Assembly (NCBI GenBank): GCA_027563935.2
Contig: CM050449.1
Location: 9,576,001-9,640,000 of the forward strand
Source of the DNA: Costus lasius
Taxonomy: Eukaryota > Streptophyta > Magnoliopsida > Zingiberales > Costaceae
Length of the DNA stretch: 64,000 nucleotides
Reading direction: 5' to 3'
This document shows positions 37,901 to 48,767 of the stretch, piece by piece. The notes under the pieces are model-generated. The model made no database searches. It saw only the letters and a program-made list of their open reading frames with translations, and was not told the origin of the DNA. Both the position numbers and the translations under genes were made by a program. The first letter of the stretch is position 1, and every line of letters starts with the position of its first letter.

Positions 37901-40900
37901 TTCCTGTGGTGGGATAGGTTATGGAAACTAACAGAGCTGAAGAATCTCAAAGTCATGTTCATAGAATGTTCTTCATGGGACCAAATACTTTTAGTGAACC
38001 TTGGCATCTTCCACACTGCCCCCCTGAACAAATAACAGAGATTGTGTGAGTTGATGTCTATGCGTGTAATATTTTCTTAAAGTTTCCCCCGTTCAATTCT
38101 AGAAGATCTCATTTTGATGATTCAAATTTCTTCCTTTATTCTTTATTATTTTATAATGGAAATATAGTTCTGTTACTCTTGTTATTGATGTATAGCTTTA
38201 CCTGTGTTTGAACTTTTCTTTGCTCTATTGAGATCAGGTATGAGGATGCATATAATAGATTTGTTGATGAGATAAATGCGCTTGCTGCTTATCAGTGGTG
38301 GGAAGGAGCAATTTATAGCATTCTATGTATACTTGCTTATCCACTTGCCTGGTCGTGGCAGCAATGGCGGCAAAGAAAGAAGTTGCAACGACTACGGGAA
38401 TTTGTTCGGTCCGAGTATGACCATGCATGCTTACGTTCTTGCCGTTCACGTGCTCTTTATGAAGGGCTTAAGGTTTGTATATGTGCACTGATTGCTCTTT
38501 TTGTAGCTATCAAACATTTCATTGACTTGTAGATCAATCGGATCATTAGAAATACCTTGCAACATTGCTAATGTTTCCTATTGATTGCTGATTGGTATGT
38601 ATCAATGTAGTTGAATGTTCCATTCCAATGAGTAATAGCATGTGCCAACTGCCAGCCTGAGGCGTTAGTACATTAGTTTATTCCTTGGCAGACTTACAAG
38701 TCGCCATGGCTGCTGGGCAAGCGGATCTCCAAACCGCTGGAGAGGATCGCCGGTTGGAGGTCTTAGCCTTGGCTGAGGAAAGACGACAAGCCGTGGACGA
38801 GCGCAGCTCATCGGGAAGAGATCTCGGAACTGAATCGACGCCATGCTGAGATGGACCGCCGACTCGACGCCCTGGATGAGATGCGAAACCTGCTGGCGGA
38901 CATGGCGAAGGATAGGAGAACGGAACACACGGCAATCCATTCTGTAGCAGGGGGATCTCGGGGAGCACGGGGCCCAGAGGAGATATGGTGGATGTCCCCG
39001 ATGGCAGGAATGAGCCTTACCGCCCACCCCGTATGCGAGAGGAACGCTGGTCACTGGCTGAGCCCGGCACAGGCTTACAACCCTTGGGGCCCCAAACGAG
39101 GCGCGACGCTATCGTGGCGGCCGAACCGGTGGTGACGTCGATCGTGAATCGATGGGAGGTGAGGATAGACGCTTGATGCATAGGCGCGTGGAATTTTCCA
39201 CTTTTGATGGCAATGATCTAGTCAGATGTATAGCTAGAGCCGAACATATTTTGATATTCAGGGCATGTCCGAAGACTACAAAATATCCTTGGCTCTTATC
39301 AGTATGGAGGGCCTGACAAATCATTGATTCCGTTGGCTGAGACGGAGGATACCCCACATCACTTGGGGAAGGGTTGAAGGTGGAGTTGGTGCAGCGGTAC
39401 AGTGATAGCCTAGCCACCAATGCCTATGAGCGGCTTGCGGCTCTCAAGCAGGGCCACCGGACTGTGACAGAATATATAACTGCATATGAAGAAATAGTTT
39501 CGCAAATTCTGGACCTCACCGAACCGCAATACTTGGGTTTTTTTTTTTGAAGGGGTTAAGGACTGAGAACCGTGAGCGGGTGTGGGCATTCTTTCCCAGC
39601 ACCATCCTGTGCGCTATGACCCTAGCTCAGGTCATTGAGAAGGAGCTTGGGGGTGGAGAGGGGCTGAAACTGCGCATCAGTCCGGGCGTTATTTCGGGTA
39701 AGGGTTCCTCTGGCATTGGAGGGTTCACATCTAGCAGGCCCGCATGGTCGACAACGATTTCACCCACTGCACAATCGCAATACTCACCGAGGGGTGGGGG
39801 AAGTCACCAATCAGGAAGGCAGGGGGGAGCAAAAGGGGATGACACTCAACGTACCCTTACCAAAGAAGGGAGCCACGTCCGCTCGTCGACAGGCGGTGTG
39901 ACTTGGGATGATCGTTCGAGGGGCGGGAGAGCTATGTCTTACCAGGATTACATCAACAAGAGGGAGAAGAGCTTATGTTTCCGATGTGACCAGCCGTATC
40001 ACCCTATACACTAGTGTGGCAACAAGAGTCTTCGAATTACACTACTAGTAGAAGATGACGAGGCCCTAGAGGGGGGCCGATGAAGACGGAGGAGTTGTAC
40101 CGGTTGAGATGGAAAGAGGAGAAGGGGATCGGATGGAACCATCTTGCAACATGGTGGAACTTTCCATATACTCGATGGGCGGCCTCTCGGGTCCTCACAC
40201 CATGAAACTTAGAGGGACTATCAATGGCGTCACCACCATCAGCCACAACTTTTTCTCAACTCGGCTGGTCCAAGAGCAGGGCTGGATGATTACTCCGACA
40301 CCCACTTATAAGGTTGGGCGACGGTGGGCGGATCACAGCACAGGGCAAGTGTGAACAATTGGCAGTGGTGCTTGGCGATTATGATACAGTGCTGCAAGCC
40401 TATCTGTTCAGTTTGGGAGGCGTTGATATAGTACTTGGGATTACTTGGTTGGAGACGTTGGGCGAGATCAGAGTGGACTGGGGGCAAAAATACATGAAAA
40501 TACCATAGGAGGGGTAAGAGCGTGTCATCCGGGGAGACCCCTCCTTGGTTTGTTCTTCAGTTTCTCTCAAGGGCATACGCCGTGGAGCGGATGCGGAATT
40601 CTGGGCTATGGTGTGGATGATTGAGCACTTTGCTTTGTTAACAGAAGGGTCAGGTAGTCTGACACCGGCACAGAATCACCAATTGCAAACTCTGTTGCAT
40701 TCTTTTGCAGATGTATTCTCAAAAGAAACAGTATTTCCCACAAAAAGAGAAAGTGACCATGCGATCGAGATTCAGCCCGGCGAGGGGCCAGTGAGGGTAC
40801 GATCCTATCGTTATGCCCACCACCAGAAGGATGAGATAGAGCGTCTCGTGCAGCAGATGTTAGTAGCCGGAGTGATTCGACCGAGTTCTAGCCCCTACTC

Positions 40901-43900
40901 CAGCCCGGTGATCATCACCTGGTGCGCAAGAAGGACGGAAGCTGGCGATTATACGTGGATTACCGAGCACTCAACAGTATCACAGTGGCTAGTAAGTACC
41001 CAATCCCTGTTATTGAGGAGTTGATTGATGAGCTACACGGAACAGAGTATTTCTCCAAAATAGATTTGCGTTCTGGGTATCATTAGATAAGAGTAAAATA
41101 AGAGGACATCTACAAGACAGTTTTTCGCACCCACTCCGGCCATTATGAATTTCGGGTCATGCCATTTGGCCTAAAGAATGCCCCTGCGACCTTCCAAGCA
41201 GTGATGAATGAAGTCTTTCAACCATATCTACGTAAGTTTATTCTAGTAATTTTTGATGATATTCTAATCTATAGCAGCACCTAGGATCAGCACATGAGGC
41301 ATTTGAACCAAACGTTGGAAGTACTTAGAGCCAACCAATTGGTAGCCAACAAAACCGAGTGCAATTTTGGGCAAGCACAGGTGGAGTATCTCAAACACAT
41401 TATTCAGCCCGGTGGGGTCGCCATGGACCCAAGGAAGATAAGCAGCGTCAGTGGGTGGCCGATTCCGACAACAGTCAAGCAGGTGCGAGGGTTCTTAGGG
41501 CTCACAGGGTACTATAGTAGATTCGTGAAAAACTATGGCAAGATAGCCAAGTCCCTTACCGACCTCCTCAAGGAGGGATTTCATTGGAATGAGGAGGCAC
41601 AACAAGCCTTTGTGAGGTTGAAGGAAGTGATGACCACAGCCCTGATATTAGTTCTACCGGATTTCACCCAGGAGTTTGTCATAGAATTGATGCATCGGGA
41701 AGAGGCATTGGGGCGGTACTCGTGCAACAAGGTAAACCGGTAGCCTATTTCAACAAAGCTCTATCGGAAGGAAACTTGGCCAAGTCGACTTATGAGAAGG
41801 AGCTGATGGCCCTAGTGTTGTCGGTTCAGCATTGGCGGCCGTACCTATTGGGGTGCAAGTTTAAAGTGTTGACGGATCAGAAGGCTCTGCGGCACCTCTT
41901 GGAACAGCGCATCACGACTCCAGACCAACAGAATTGGCTAGCCAAGCTCTTGGGTTATGATATGGAGGTCTTATATAAATCAGGCAACGATAACATGGCA
42001 GCAGATGCATTATCTAGATTACCGGAGCAGGCAGAATTGAAGGCTCTATCGATGCCCCTGTGGTTAGACAATGATCAGATTCAAGAGGAACTGGACAAAG
42101 ACCCTGTTTTGAGTAAGATTATAAGTGACTTGCGACAGCACCCAGCCAAGGCCACTTTCTTCGAGCTTTGTTCGGGGCGATTATTCTACAAGGGACGTAT
42201 TGTGCTACCAGCGCACTCTGATTGGGTACGAGCCATTATCGAAGAATGTCATAGCACACCCACAGGGGGTCATTCTGGCGCCTACCGCACATACCGCAGA
42301 ATTGTGGACGTCTATTGGGTCGGCATGAAGAAGGACATCTACCAAGTGGTAGCAGAGTGTTCCATCTGCCAGCGACTAAAATATCAAACTACATCCCCGG
42401 CGGGCTTACTGCAACCCTTGCCCATCCCAAACCGCATCTAGGAGGACATCGCAATGGATTTCATCATGGGGCTATCGCGCTCAAAAGGAGCGGATGCTAT
42501 TCTCGTCGTGGTTGATAGGCTATCGAAATATGGTGACTTTTGTGCTCTCAAAACACCCATATTCCGCATGTTCAGTGGCTGAGCTTTTTGTGAAGGAGGT
42601 AGTCAGACTTCATGGGGTACCAACTTCCATTGTGAGCGACAGAGATTCGGTGTTTATCAGTCGGTTCTGGTTGGAGCTTTTCTGTCTCCAAGGGACAATG
42701 CTGCGGATGAGCTCTTCATATCACCCCGAGACTGATGGGCAGTCCGAGGTCTTGAACAGGTGTCTCGAAACTTATCTGTGTTGTTTTGCATCAGAACAAC
42801 CTAAGGAATGGGCGATGTGGCTGCATTGGGCAGAGTGCTGGTACAACACTAGCTTCCAAACGGTGGTCGGCATGACACCGTTCGAAGTTGTATATGGTCG
42901 CCACCCTCCTACCCTGCACTGCTATGTGTTAGGGGAGTTCGCAGTTGACGCGGTGGAGCGAGCTTTGTTGGACAGGGATGAGATACTGCGGCAGCTCAAA
43001 TATAACCTCTATAGGGCCCAGCAACGGATGATGAAATTTGCTAATGTTCATCGGAAGGACATCAGTTTTGAACCGGGGGATTTTGTTTTCGTTAAACTTT
43101 GGCCCCATCGTCAACACTCGGTTGCTCGGCGGGTTAATCAAAAGTTGGCAGCACATTTGTATGGACCGTTTCGTATCAGCCAGTGTATCGGCACAGTGGC
43201 GTATCGGTTGGAACTGCCTTCTACATCTCAGATCCACCCCGTTTTCCATGCTTTGCAGCTTAAACGAGCTATTGTGCCAACGTGGCCGACACAACCTTAC
43301 CGGGTGACCTTGACGCCGAGCTTACTATGCAGTGCACACCGGCTGCCATTCTCGCCACACGGACAATCTTGCGGGGTGCGGAACAAGTAGACCAGTGGCT
43401 CATTCGCTGGGCTAACAAGACGGAGGACGACGCTACTTGGGAAGATGCTGATGTCGTGCGCGACCAGTTTCCGGACAGCCTCTGCAGCCTTGCAAGGCTG
43501 CTCGGAGGTATTGTTACTGAACCGGGTCGCCCTCCCATCTGGAGGGTTTATTCCCACTGAACCGGGTCCAGGTCCGGTTCGGGGAACGTGGCAATCCAAG
43601 GGGAAGGGAACGAGTGAGCACTATATTAGGGCAAGGAGGAAGAGAGTTAGGGTTATGTCATTTTTGTTTGCTTGTTAACGTTTGGGACGGGTCTCGCTGG
43701 ATGATCTCCGGTTGAAGGTGTTGCTACTCTTCCTATTGAATCGACTTGTTGCTTCGTGTTCATCTGTTTCGTAGCAGGTACCTATTTTAGGAAAAAGGAA
43801 ACTGAGCAAAACACAGTTTGAAGTACCAGTCCAACTTGGTTTACTGGTCTTGGCTTGGACTGGTAATATGGGCATTGTATGCTTATAACAATGTCAGTAA

Positions 43901-46900
43901 TTTTTTTGATATTTTGTGCAAATCTATATACATAGCGTCTGTAGACCTGTTCATCATGTCAGATCAGTATGTAACTGAACAGTAGGCCTGTAATGCTCTG
44001 AGATTAAAAATGTTGGATTGATAGAGTGTCAGTATGTTCTTTTGCCTTTCCTCCTACTTCCTCTGAAGTAAATGGAAGAAATCGAAAATTTTATCTCTTT
44101 CCTTTTCTTTCCGACTGATCCAACTGCTAAAAGCACTAAACACTGTTCGCTGATTTCCATAATGTCCTCGTGTTGGTTGAAAAGTGAAAACTTTCCTGCA
44201 AATTTACATTGGCTCTCCAAGGTGGAAATTTACATTGGCTCTCCAAAGTGATTGGTTTCGGGAGAGCAGCGTTGGCATATGAATATCATCTTCTTGTTTC
44301 GTTTGCATCTTTTCTTGCCGAACCCTACACAACCCTAGGGTTATAGGCAGTAGGGAGTTTCTGACTTGCGGTCATTCCAAATGTTTTACTTTACTGCTCA
44401 GGAGAACGTCAGAGATTTTGTTGTATCCAACTGCTTCAAATGCAAAAGATATTTACTGAATAATGTTCTTGTGATGGTCGATAAGCACAAGTATTCTATA
44501 AATTTAATTGGGTGCTCCAATGCGATTGATTTTGAGAAAGCAGTGTTGATATAGAAACACCAAAAGAAGTGTTTCTGGTCTTTTCGCTAGTTTGGTTTTA
44601 CGTTTACTCAATCTTTGAATCAATTACTCAGAAGTGTTTTCAACTTGGGCTCTCCTGAGTCCTGAACCTTGAGTTTTACATATAGGGTAGTGGATATTTT
44701 GAAACATGCAGCAGCGTGCCCCATGTTTTTTTGGTGGTTTGTAGTATTGTTAAATTTCATTGTGTGATCAATTTTCCCTGACAGCTTAAGCTCAGTGAGA
44801 AAGAATCCATTTTGTATATTTATATTAATCTGGCCTGCAATATAACTTCCCTTCTCACTTATAGATAAAGATTAAGCTTGACATGAACTCACAAACAGAG
44901 TAGAACTGAACCATGAGTTTATTTCCCACTATAGAGATGCATCCAGAGTATTAAGGGTAAGCAGAAGATAATTAAAGAAGTAACTGAACGAAAGTCAATG
45001 CTTGGTCTCAAATTTGTGATTTTTGGTTCTGATGCTATATAAAAAATCTAAGAGCCGACTTATATATCTATGATCTCATTAGCCAGGCCCATTGTCCAAT
45101 GTTATTAAACGTTTGTTTCTTTTTTCCTCCACTCCTGAAAACTTCATGACTTTTGTGTAAATATTTTGTTTGTAGGTGGCTGCAACTCCAGATCTGATGC
45201 TGGGGTATCTAGATTTTTTTCTTGGTGGAGATGAAAAGAGATCAGATCTTCCTCCTCGACTCAATCAAAGATTTCCTATGAGCCTCATTTTTGGAGGTGA
45301 TGGTAGTTACATGGCTCCTTTTTCACTCCATAGTGACAATGTTCTGACTAGCCTTATGAGCCAGGTTTTACTTCTGTATCCTCTAAAAATGTCCAATGAT
45401 GTGTTACATATTCATATCCAACTCATATTTTTTTTCTTGGTTTTACTTTATTGTAGGCTGTACCACCAACGATATGGTACAGGCTAGTAGCTGGGTTGAA
45501 TGCACAATTGCGCCTAGTTCGCCGTGGGCAACTTAAGGAAACACTTGTGCCTGTTCTCAGCTGGCTTGAAACTCATGCTAATCCTCCTCTTAGACAGCAT
45601 CGTGTTTGCATAGACTTGGCTTGGTTTCAAGCTACTACATTAGGCTATTGCCAATTTGGCCTAGTGGTATATGCTGTGGAAGGAGAGACTGTAACGAGAT
45701 TGATTGATGGTGGACCCAGAACTTTGAAAGTGGATAATACTTCAAGGCAATTTTTTCTTGGTTAACATTAATTAAACAAAAATTGGCTACTTTTCTAGCT
45801 GCTTTCCATTACTTTTTTACTATGTTCCAAAAGGCTTGTAGTTGGGATACTTCATGTCATGTATTCTGATTCTCATTATAAATGTTTTTTTTGTAGAGTT
45901 CGCAACAATCACCGTGACAATAAATCTGGTGATATGCGGAACAGGGAAGCAGTTATGCGTAAAAGAATTAGCGGAGGGGTTATAGATAGCTGCAGCTTGA
46001 GAATGCTAGACGAGAAAAAGGATTTATATTATCCTTTATCTCTCATTGTGCATAATACGAAACCTGTTGGACATCAAGCAAGTTTCCTAGCCGAGTTGAT
46101 CTATTCTCTTTGATTATCTGATTCCTCAAGTTACTCCAGAACTAGTTGATACTAGTCATTGATTTCTTCATCTTTGTTGTATTGCAGGATCTTGTTGGTT
46201 TGGTTATATCAATATTGCTATTAGGAGATTTTAGCTTGGTTTTACTGACTCTGCTCCAGCTTTATTCATTCTCAATGGCAGACGTCTTCTTCGTTTTGTT
46301 TATTCTTCCACTTGGTATACTTTCACCATTTCCTGCTGGAATCAATGCTCTTTTTAGTCATGGACCTCGACGGTCAGCAGGCCTTGCTCGTGTATATGCC
46401 CTGTGGAACATAACATCATTGATTAATGTGGTATGTTTGTTTCTTTTCTTAAGTTTTCAATTGAACTGTTTTTTGTTATATCTAAAACTTTTGCCTGAAG
46501 GTTTGTTGGAATATCTAGGAGTATCTCCCAATGGTTAACTTGCATTTAGAGCTATTCAAGTGAATAATTGAGTAGCACAGTGAAATTTTCTATCATTCTC
46601 TGTGCTTGCTGATAGTGATTTTAAAACTGAAGTTGCTGAGGGGTACTCTTAAAGAAAATAATAATAAGGAGGTTCTTTTGCATTTGGGATGCCATATGGA
46701 ATGATGTTGGATAAGAAAAGTTGGTTTTAACATGGCGAGTACAGTAGTACGTCTTATATGCTTGAGCATGTTTGCCTATTTTCATGTAGTTTATTCACCA
46801 ATGAATACTTCTGCATGCTTGATGTATGCTCCACAGCCACTGGTCATGGATTGATGTATGCAGACTTGACGAGTTATTTTAACTACTCGCAATACATGGT

Positions 46901-48767
46901 ACATTTTTGAACCATTGTCTTATTTAAACATGGAAACCGCCTAAATTCTATTACAGGTGGTTGCAATCCATAGCTTGTTCTAGATAAATTATGCCAGTCT
47001 AGTATTTGTGATCTCAACTCCGTAGTCAGTGATTGAGTGGCTGAATCCTTCCTGTACATTGATGTCTTACTTTCTTGACCTTGCACAATTCCACTTTTTT
47101 GAACATGAATTTACCATATTGCGTAGGATTAATGCGTATATTGTTGATTCTGCCTCAACTTTGATATAGCTTCCCCTCATCCTGTTGTTTATATAAATTG
47201 GTTTTTAATTTATACCTACTTTCTTTGGATATAGGAAATATATAGTTTGATGTGAGTATCACTTGCAGTTGGTCTAAGCTTGAGTTCACTGGGAGTTACA
47301 AGTTTTTAATTTGTTGTTCATGCAAAGTTTATTTTGTACCAGAATCTGTTTTATGAGGATCCAATACATTTGGAGTTGACTGAGATTAGTAATTAGGGTT
47401 GCAAAAAATAGTCAGAAAATTTCCTGGATCAGTTGAAATTTTATATTTGTCGTGATCGTGTGGATGTGGCAGAATTTGTCCTGTTTGTTGTTGAATTGAT
47501 CATATTGACAGATACTGATTCTTTCTATATTCCGTTTCTTTGCAATTTTGTTCAAGCTAGGATAATTTTGTACAAGAAGCGCGCTTGTCCTGTAATTGCC
47601 TAATTTTGCAAGCCCTCTACATGGCCACATATTGTGCGCACATACATATTATGAGAATAATTTTTATAACTACTGATTTTTTTAATTGGCCCAGGATGAT
47701 GCAGGGCCCGTTATTTTGTGAAGACGAGATGAGTGGAATAGAGTTAGAGAAGGGAAGAGAGATAAAAGAACAGATATAGAGAGAGAAAGAAAAGATACAC
47801 AAAGGAAGGGGGTGAGAGACTTAATAATATCTATAATAATTTATTTTCATATTATTACTAATTTACTAATTGCACCAAAATCATATAGTATAGTTCTCAG
47901 TGTTCATGGACAATAGATTTCTAAGGAAAAACATTTGGTTGCTTAGGTTTTTTCCTTGTTTAATCTGGAATTCGCCTTAACTGAACCCTAGTTAGTATAG
48001 TAGCCAACTATAAGTTGTACTGCACTAAGAATTTTATGCTTGTTATGTTTTTTATGCTATCCTCAGAAATCATATAAACATGTAATTATGAATTAGAATA
48101 CGTCCTAGATACCTTCATAGATCATATGCTCCTAGAATACATTTGGATCTGAAAATGATTGATCAATGTCATCACTGATGGTTGCCATAGATTATGTAAT
48201 GCCTATTTATGATATCAATGCTGATTATTCAAAAAAGATAATGAATGTCAGCAGCTTGAACATTGTAAGTTGAGAATTTTGACAAACTATTATTGAAGAT
48301 TTAGTATCATATTGTTGTTATTCTATGAAATCTTTATATTGTACTCGAGTAACATTTACCCACATTACTATTTTTTTAGGTTGTCGCCTTCATATGTGGG
48401 TTTGTTCACTACAAGTCGTCGGCGCGCAAACATCAAAATCTACAACCATGGAATTTGGGCACGTACGTCATTTTATTGTCCTTATCCTTAAGTTTATTTG
48501 TTGTATGCATGCATTCATCCTTCAGACCCAACAATAGCTGGAGCCATGCTTGTATATTGTTTTATGCGTGTTACGTTACGTTGTCTTCACTGATTTATAG
48601 TTTCATGCTGTTTAATCAGGGATGAGAGCGGTTGGTGGTTATTTCCAGCTGGCCTGGTTCTATGTAAATGTATCCAAGCGAGACTTGTTGACTGGCATGT
48701 TGCTAATTTAGAGATCCAAGATCGTTCGTTGTATAGTAATGACCCATCAGTATTCTGGCAGTCATGA
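13841..48767 (+). CDS. glycine-rich, ephrin-receptor-like membrane protein, 22 exons
   Basis: Exons: 13841-14661, 16755-16870, 20843-21051, 25877-25996, 29833-29961, 30094-30219, 33151-33206, 33328-33427, 33513-33630, 33981-34190, 34482-34803, 35577-35670, 36620-36728, 37552-37823, 37918-38045, 38238-38472, 45176-45364, 45457-45746, 45897-46077, 46188-46430, 48380-48462, 48620-48767. All join in frame, giving 1432 residues, about the length of Arabidopsis AT5G11700-group proteins (called 'ephrin type-B receptor' in databases, function unknown). Residues 1-25 are a signal peptide. A long Gly-rich extracellular part follows (GGGG runs near 155-310 and 600-770, many N-x-S/T sites). A Cys-rich GCC2/GCC3-type module spans about 795-870. 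A membrane helix lies at about 876-902 and another at about 995-1018. A conserved intracellular part and a C-terminal multi-helix block (about 1276-1410) end in [13 protein letters not shown]. No kinase domain is present, so the database name misleads. Introns 18 and 19 have GC donors; all others are GT-AG. Confidence 0.92.
14662..16754 (+). other. intron 1, no insertion recognised
   Basis: AT-rich intron with GTAAGT donor and GCAG acceptor. Frames of 60-75 codons within it are Phe/Leu/Ser-rich products of T-rich DNA and carry no domain. No element ends were recognised. Confidence 0.6.
16871..19460 (+). other. intron 2, left part
   Basis: Mostly unrecognised intron DNA. A stretch at about 17296-17430 (around CAAAGGTACACCTAAGC and GTTGCCTAGGCCGGTACCC) looks like the end of a diverged repeat, but no partner end or target duplication was found. 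Confidence 0.4.
19461..20110. mobile_element. hAT-like remnant in intron 2
   Basis: Left end TAGGGCTGTCAATTCGTG is a typical plant hAT terminus. Subterminal regions on both sides are packed with GACACGA and ACACGACA words, with an AT-rich core including a TA run near 19920. The right end has decayed (expected ATTGACAGCCCTA; the sequence has CACAATTAGTCTAACCC near 20035) and no 8-bp duplication is visible, so the boundary is uncertain. Confidence 0.6.
21642..23750 (+). mobile_element. Ty1-copia remnant in intron 3
   Basis: Diverged short LTRs lie at about 21642-21792 (starting TGTTATAACTT) and 23609-23745 (starting TGTTAGAACTT). The left one is followed by TGGTATCAGAGC at 21794-21805, the standard initiator tRNA-Met primer site. 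Inside, broken coding sequence matches copia reverse transcriptase (around 22700-22870, with [12 protein letters not shown] and YKWV pieces) and the copia RNase H end (around 23170-23390, with GHVKIEGYT). Many stops and a length near 2.1 kb show it is internally deleted and dead. Same orientation as the host gene. Confidence 0.8.
23751..25876 (+). other. intron 3, right part
   Basis: AT-rich intron DNA. A short symmetric TA repeat lies near 24095-24112. No insertion boundaries or RNA genes were recognised. Confidence 0.5.
26390..26741. mobile_element. 352-bp TIR element with 8-bp target duplication (intron 4)
   Basis: Flanked by AACTAAGA on both sides (26382-26389 and 26742-26749). Left end CAAGGTTTCAAATACCGG; right end on the other strand CAAGGTTTAAAAAACC. 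The 8-bp duplication suggests a hAT-like transposase. The centre is moderately GC-rich and non-coding. The same family is present at 27961-28544. Confidence 0.75.
27770..28990 (+). mobile_element. second copia copy of the same family, 5' part (intron 4)
   Basis: An LTR-like stretch at about 27775-27915 aligns by eye with the LTR at 21642-21792. It is followed by TGGTATTGGAGC, a mutated tRNA-Met primer site. After the nested element (27961-28544) the internal leader resumes and resembles 21900-22150 (for example the words around CTTTAAGGGG/CTTTAGGGGC and GGTTGTGATCTAAA/GGTTATGATCTAAA). No polymerase coding sequence and no 3' LTR were recognised, so the right limit is approximate. Confidence 0.65.
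27961..28544. mobile_element. 584-bp TIR element nested in the copia copy
   Basis: Flanked by a perfect 8-bp duplication ATCCCAAC (27953-27960 and 28545-28552). Ends CAAGATTCAAAAACTG and, on the other strand, CATCATTTAAAAAACCAG, clearly related to the element at 26390-26741. It contains a purine-rich stretch (about 28035-28095) and overlapping frames of 74-135 codons that show no known domain. Confidence 0.75.
30220..31255 (+). other. intron 6, left part
   Basis: AT-rich intron DNA without recognised elements, ending at a run of 25 A (31256-31280). Confidence 0.5.
31296..32039 (+). mobile_element. short copia-like element in intron 6
   Basis: A 132-bp LTR at 31908-32039 starts TGTTAGAAATAG and ends CTTCTAACA, with short inverted ends typical of copia LTRs. 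It is preceded by GGTTTGAGGGAGGGTG, a polypurine tract. An upstream TGTTAGAAATAG at 31296 marks a decayed 5' LTR. Flanks GTTAT (31291-31295) and ATTAT (32040-32044) agree at four of five bases. The inside has no copia enzymes but repeats of CTTTTGCTC-type words near 31690-31800. Total about 744 bp. Confidence 0.6.
32040..33150 (+). other. intron 6, right part
   Basis: AT-rich intron DNA up to the TTCCCTGTAG acceptor. Nothing recognised. Confidence 0.5.
38690..43777 (+). mobile_element. chromodomain Ty3-gypsy element in intron 16, no visible 5' LTR
   Basis: About 5.1 kb in the same orientation as the host gene, carrying gag, protease, RT, RNase H, integrase and a C-terminal chromodomain in that order. 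A candidate short 3' LTR starts at TGTTACTGAACC (about 43511, overlapping the coding end) and finishes near TTCGTAGCA (43777). No copy of it is found upstream of gag: ordinary intron-like sequence runs up to about 38690. The 5' end therefore seems lost, and no target duplication can be assigned. The host splice sites around it (38472/38473 and 45175/45176) are intact. Confidence 0.8.
38706..43560 (+). pseudogene. chromovirus gag-pol, broken
   Basis: Gag starts near ATG 38706. Its CCHC knuckle (about 39979-40019, C-x2-C-x4-H-x4-C) has an in-frame stop before the last Cys. Protease (about 40145-40510) keeps [10 protein letters not shown] but lacks the D-S-G active-site triplet. RT (about 40770-41400) keeps a FDDIL motif near 41250. 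RNase H spans about 41690-42040. Integrase has its HHCC finger at about 42225-42380 and its core at about 42450-42900. A chromodomain (about 43330-43470, with [18 protein letters not shown] and ATWED) ends the frame at 43560. At least four frameshifts (near 40920, 41690, 42525, 43300) and several stops (near 40012, 41085, 41099, 41282, 42440) make it inactive. The chromodomain places it in the plant chromoviruses, possibly Reina-like. Confidence 0.85.
43778..45175 (+). other. intron 16, right part
   Basis: Intron DNA between the gypsy element and exon 17. It contains a small direct duplication of GGAAATTTACATTGGCTCTC at about 44202-44245. Nothing else recognised. Confidence 0.5.
46431..48379 (+). 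other. intron 20, no insertion recognised
   Basis: AT-rich, 1.95 kb. A purine-rich stretch lies at about 47725-47815 (GAGA-type words). No element ends or RNA genes were found. Confidence 0.5.

Noticed and set aside
40037..40246. Minus-strand frames within the gypsy element
   Set aside because: Shadows of the plus-strand gag-pol.
46078..46113. Exon 19 reading on in frame to a stop at 46113
   Set aside because: This would end the protein early and lose the conserved [14 protein letters not shown] region. A GC donor at 46078 restores the conserved protein exactly.
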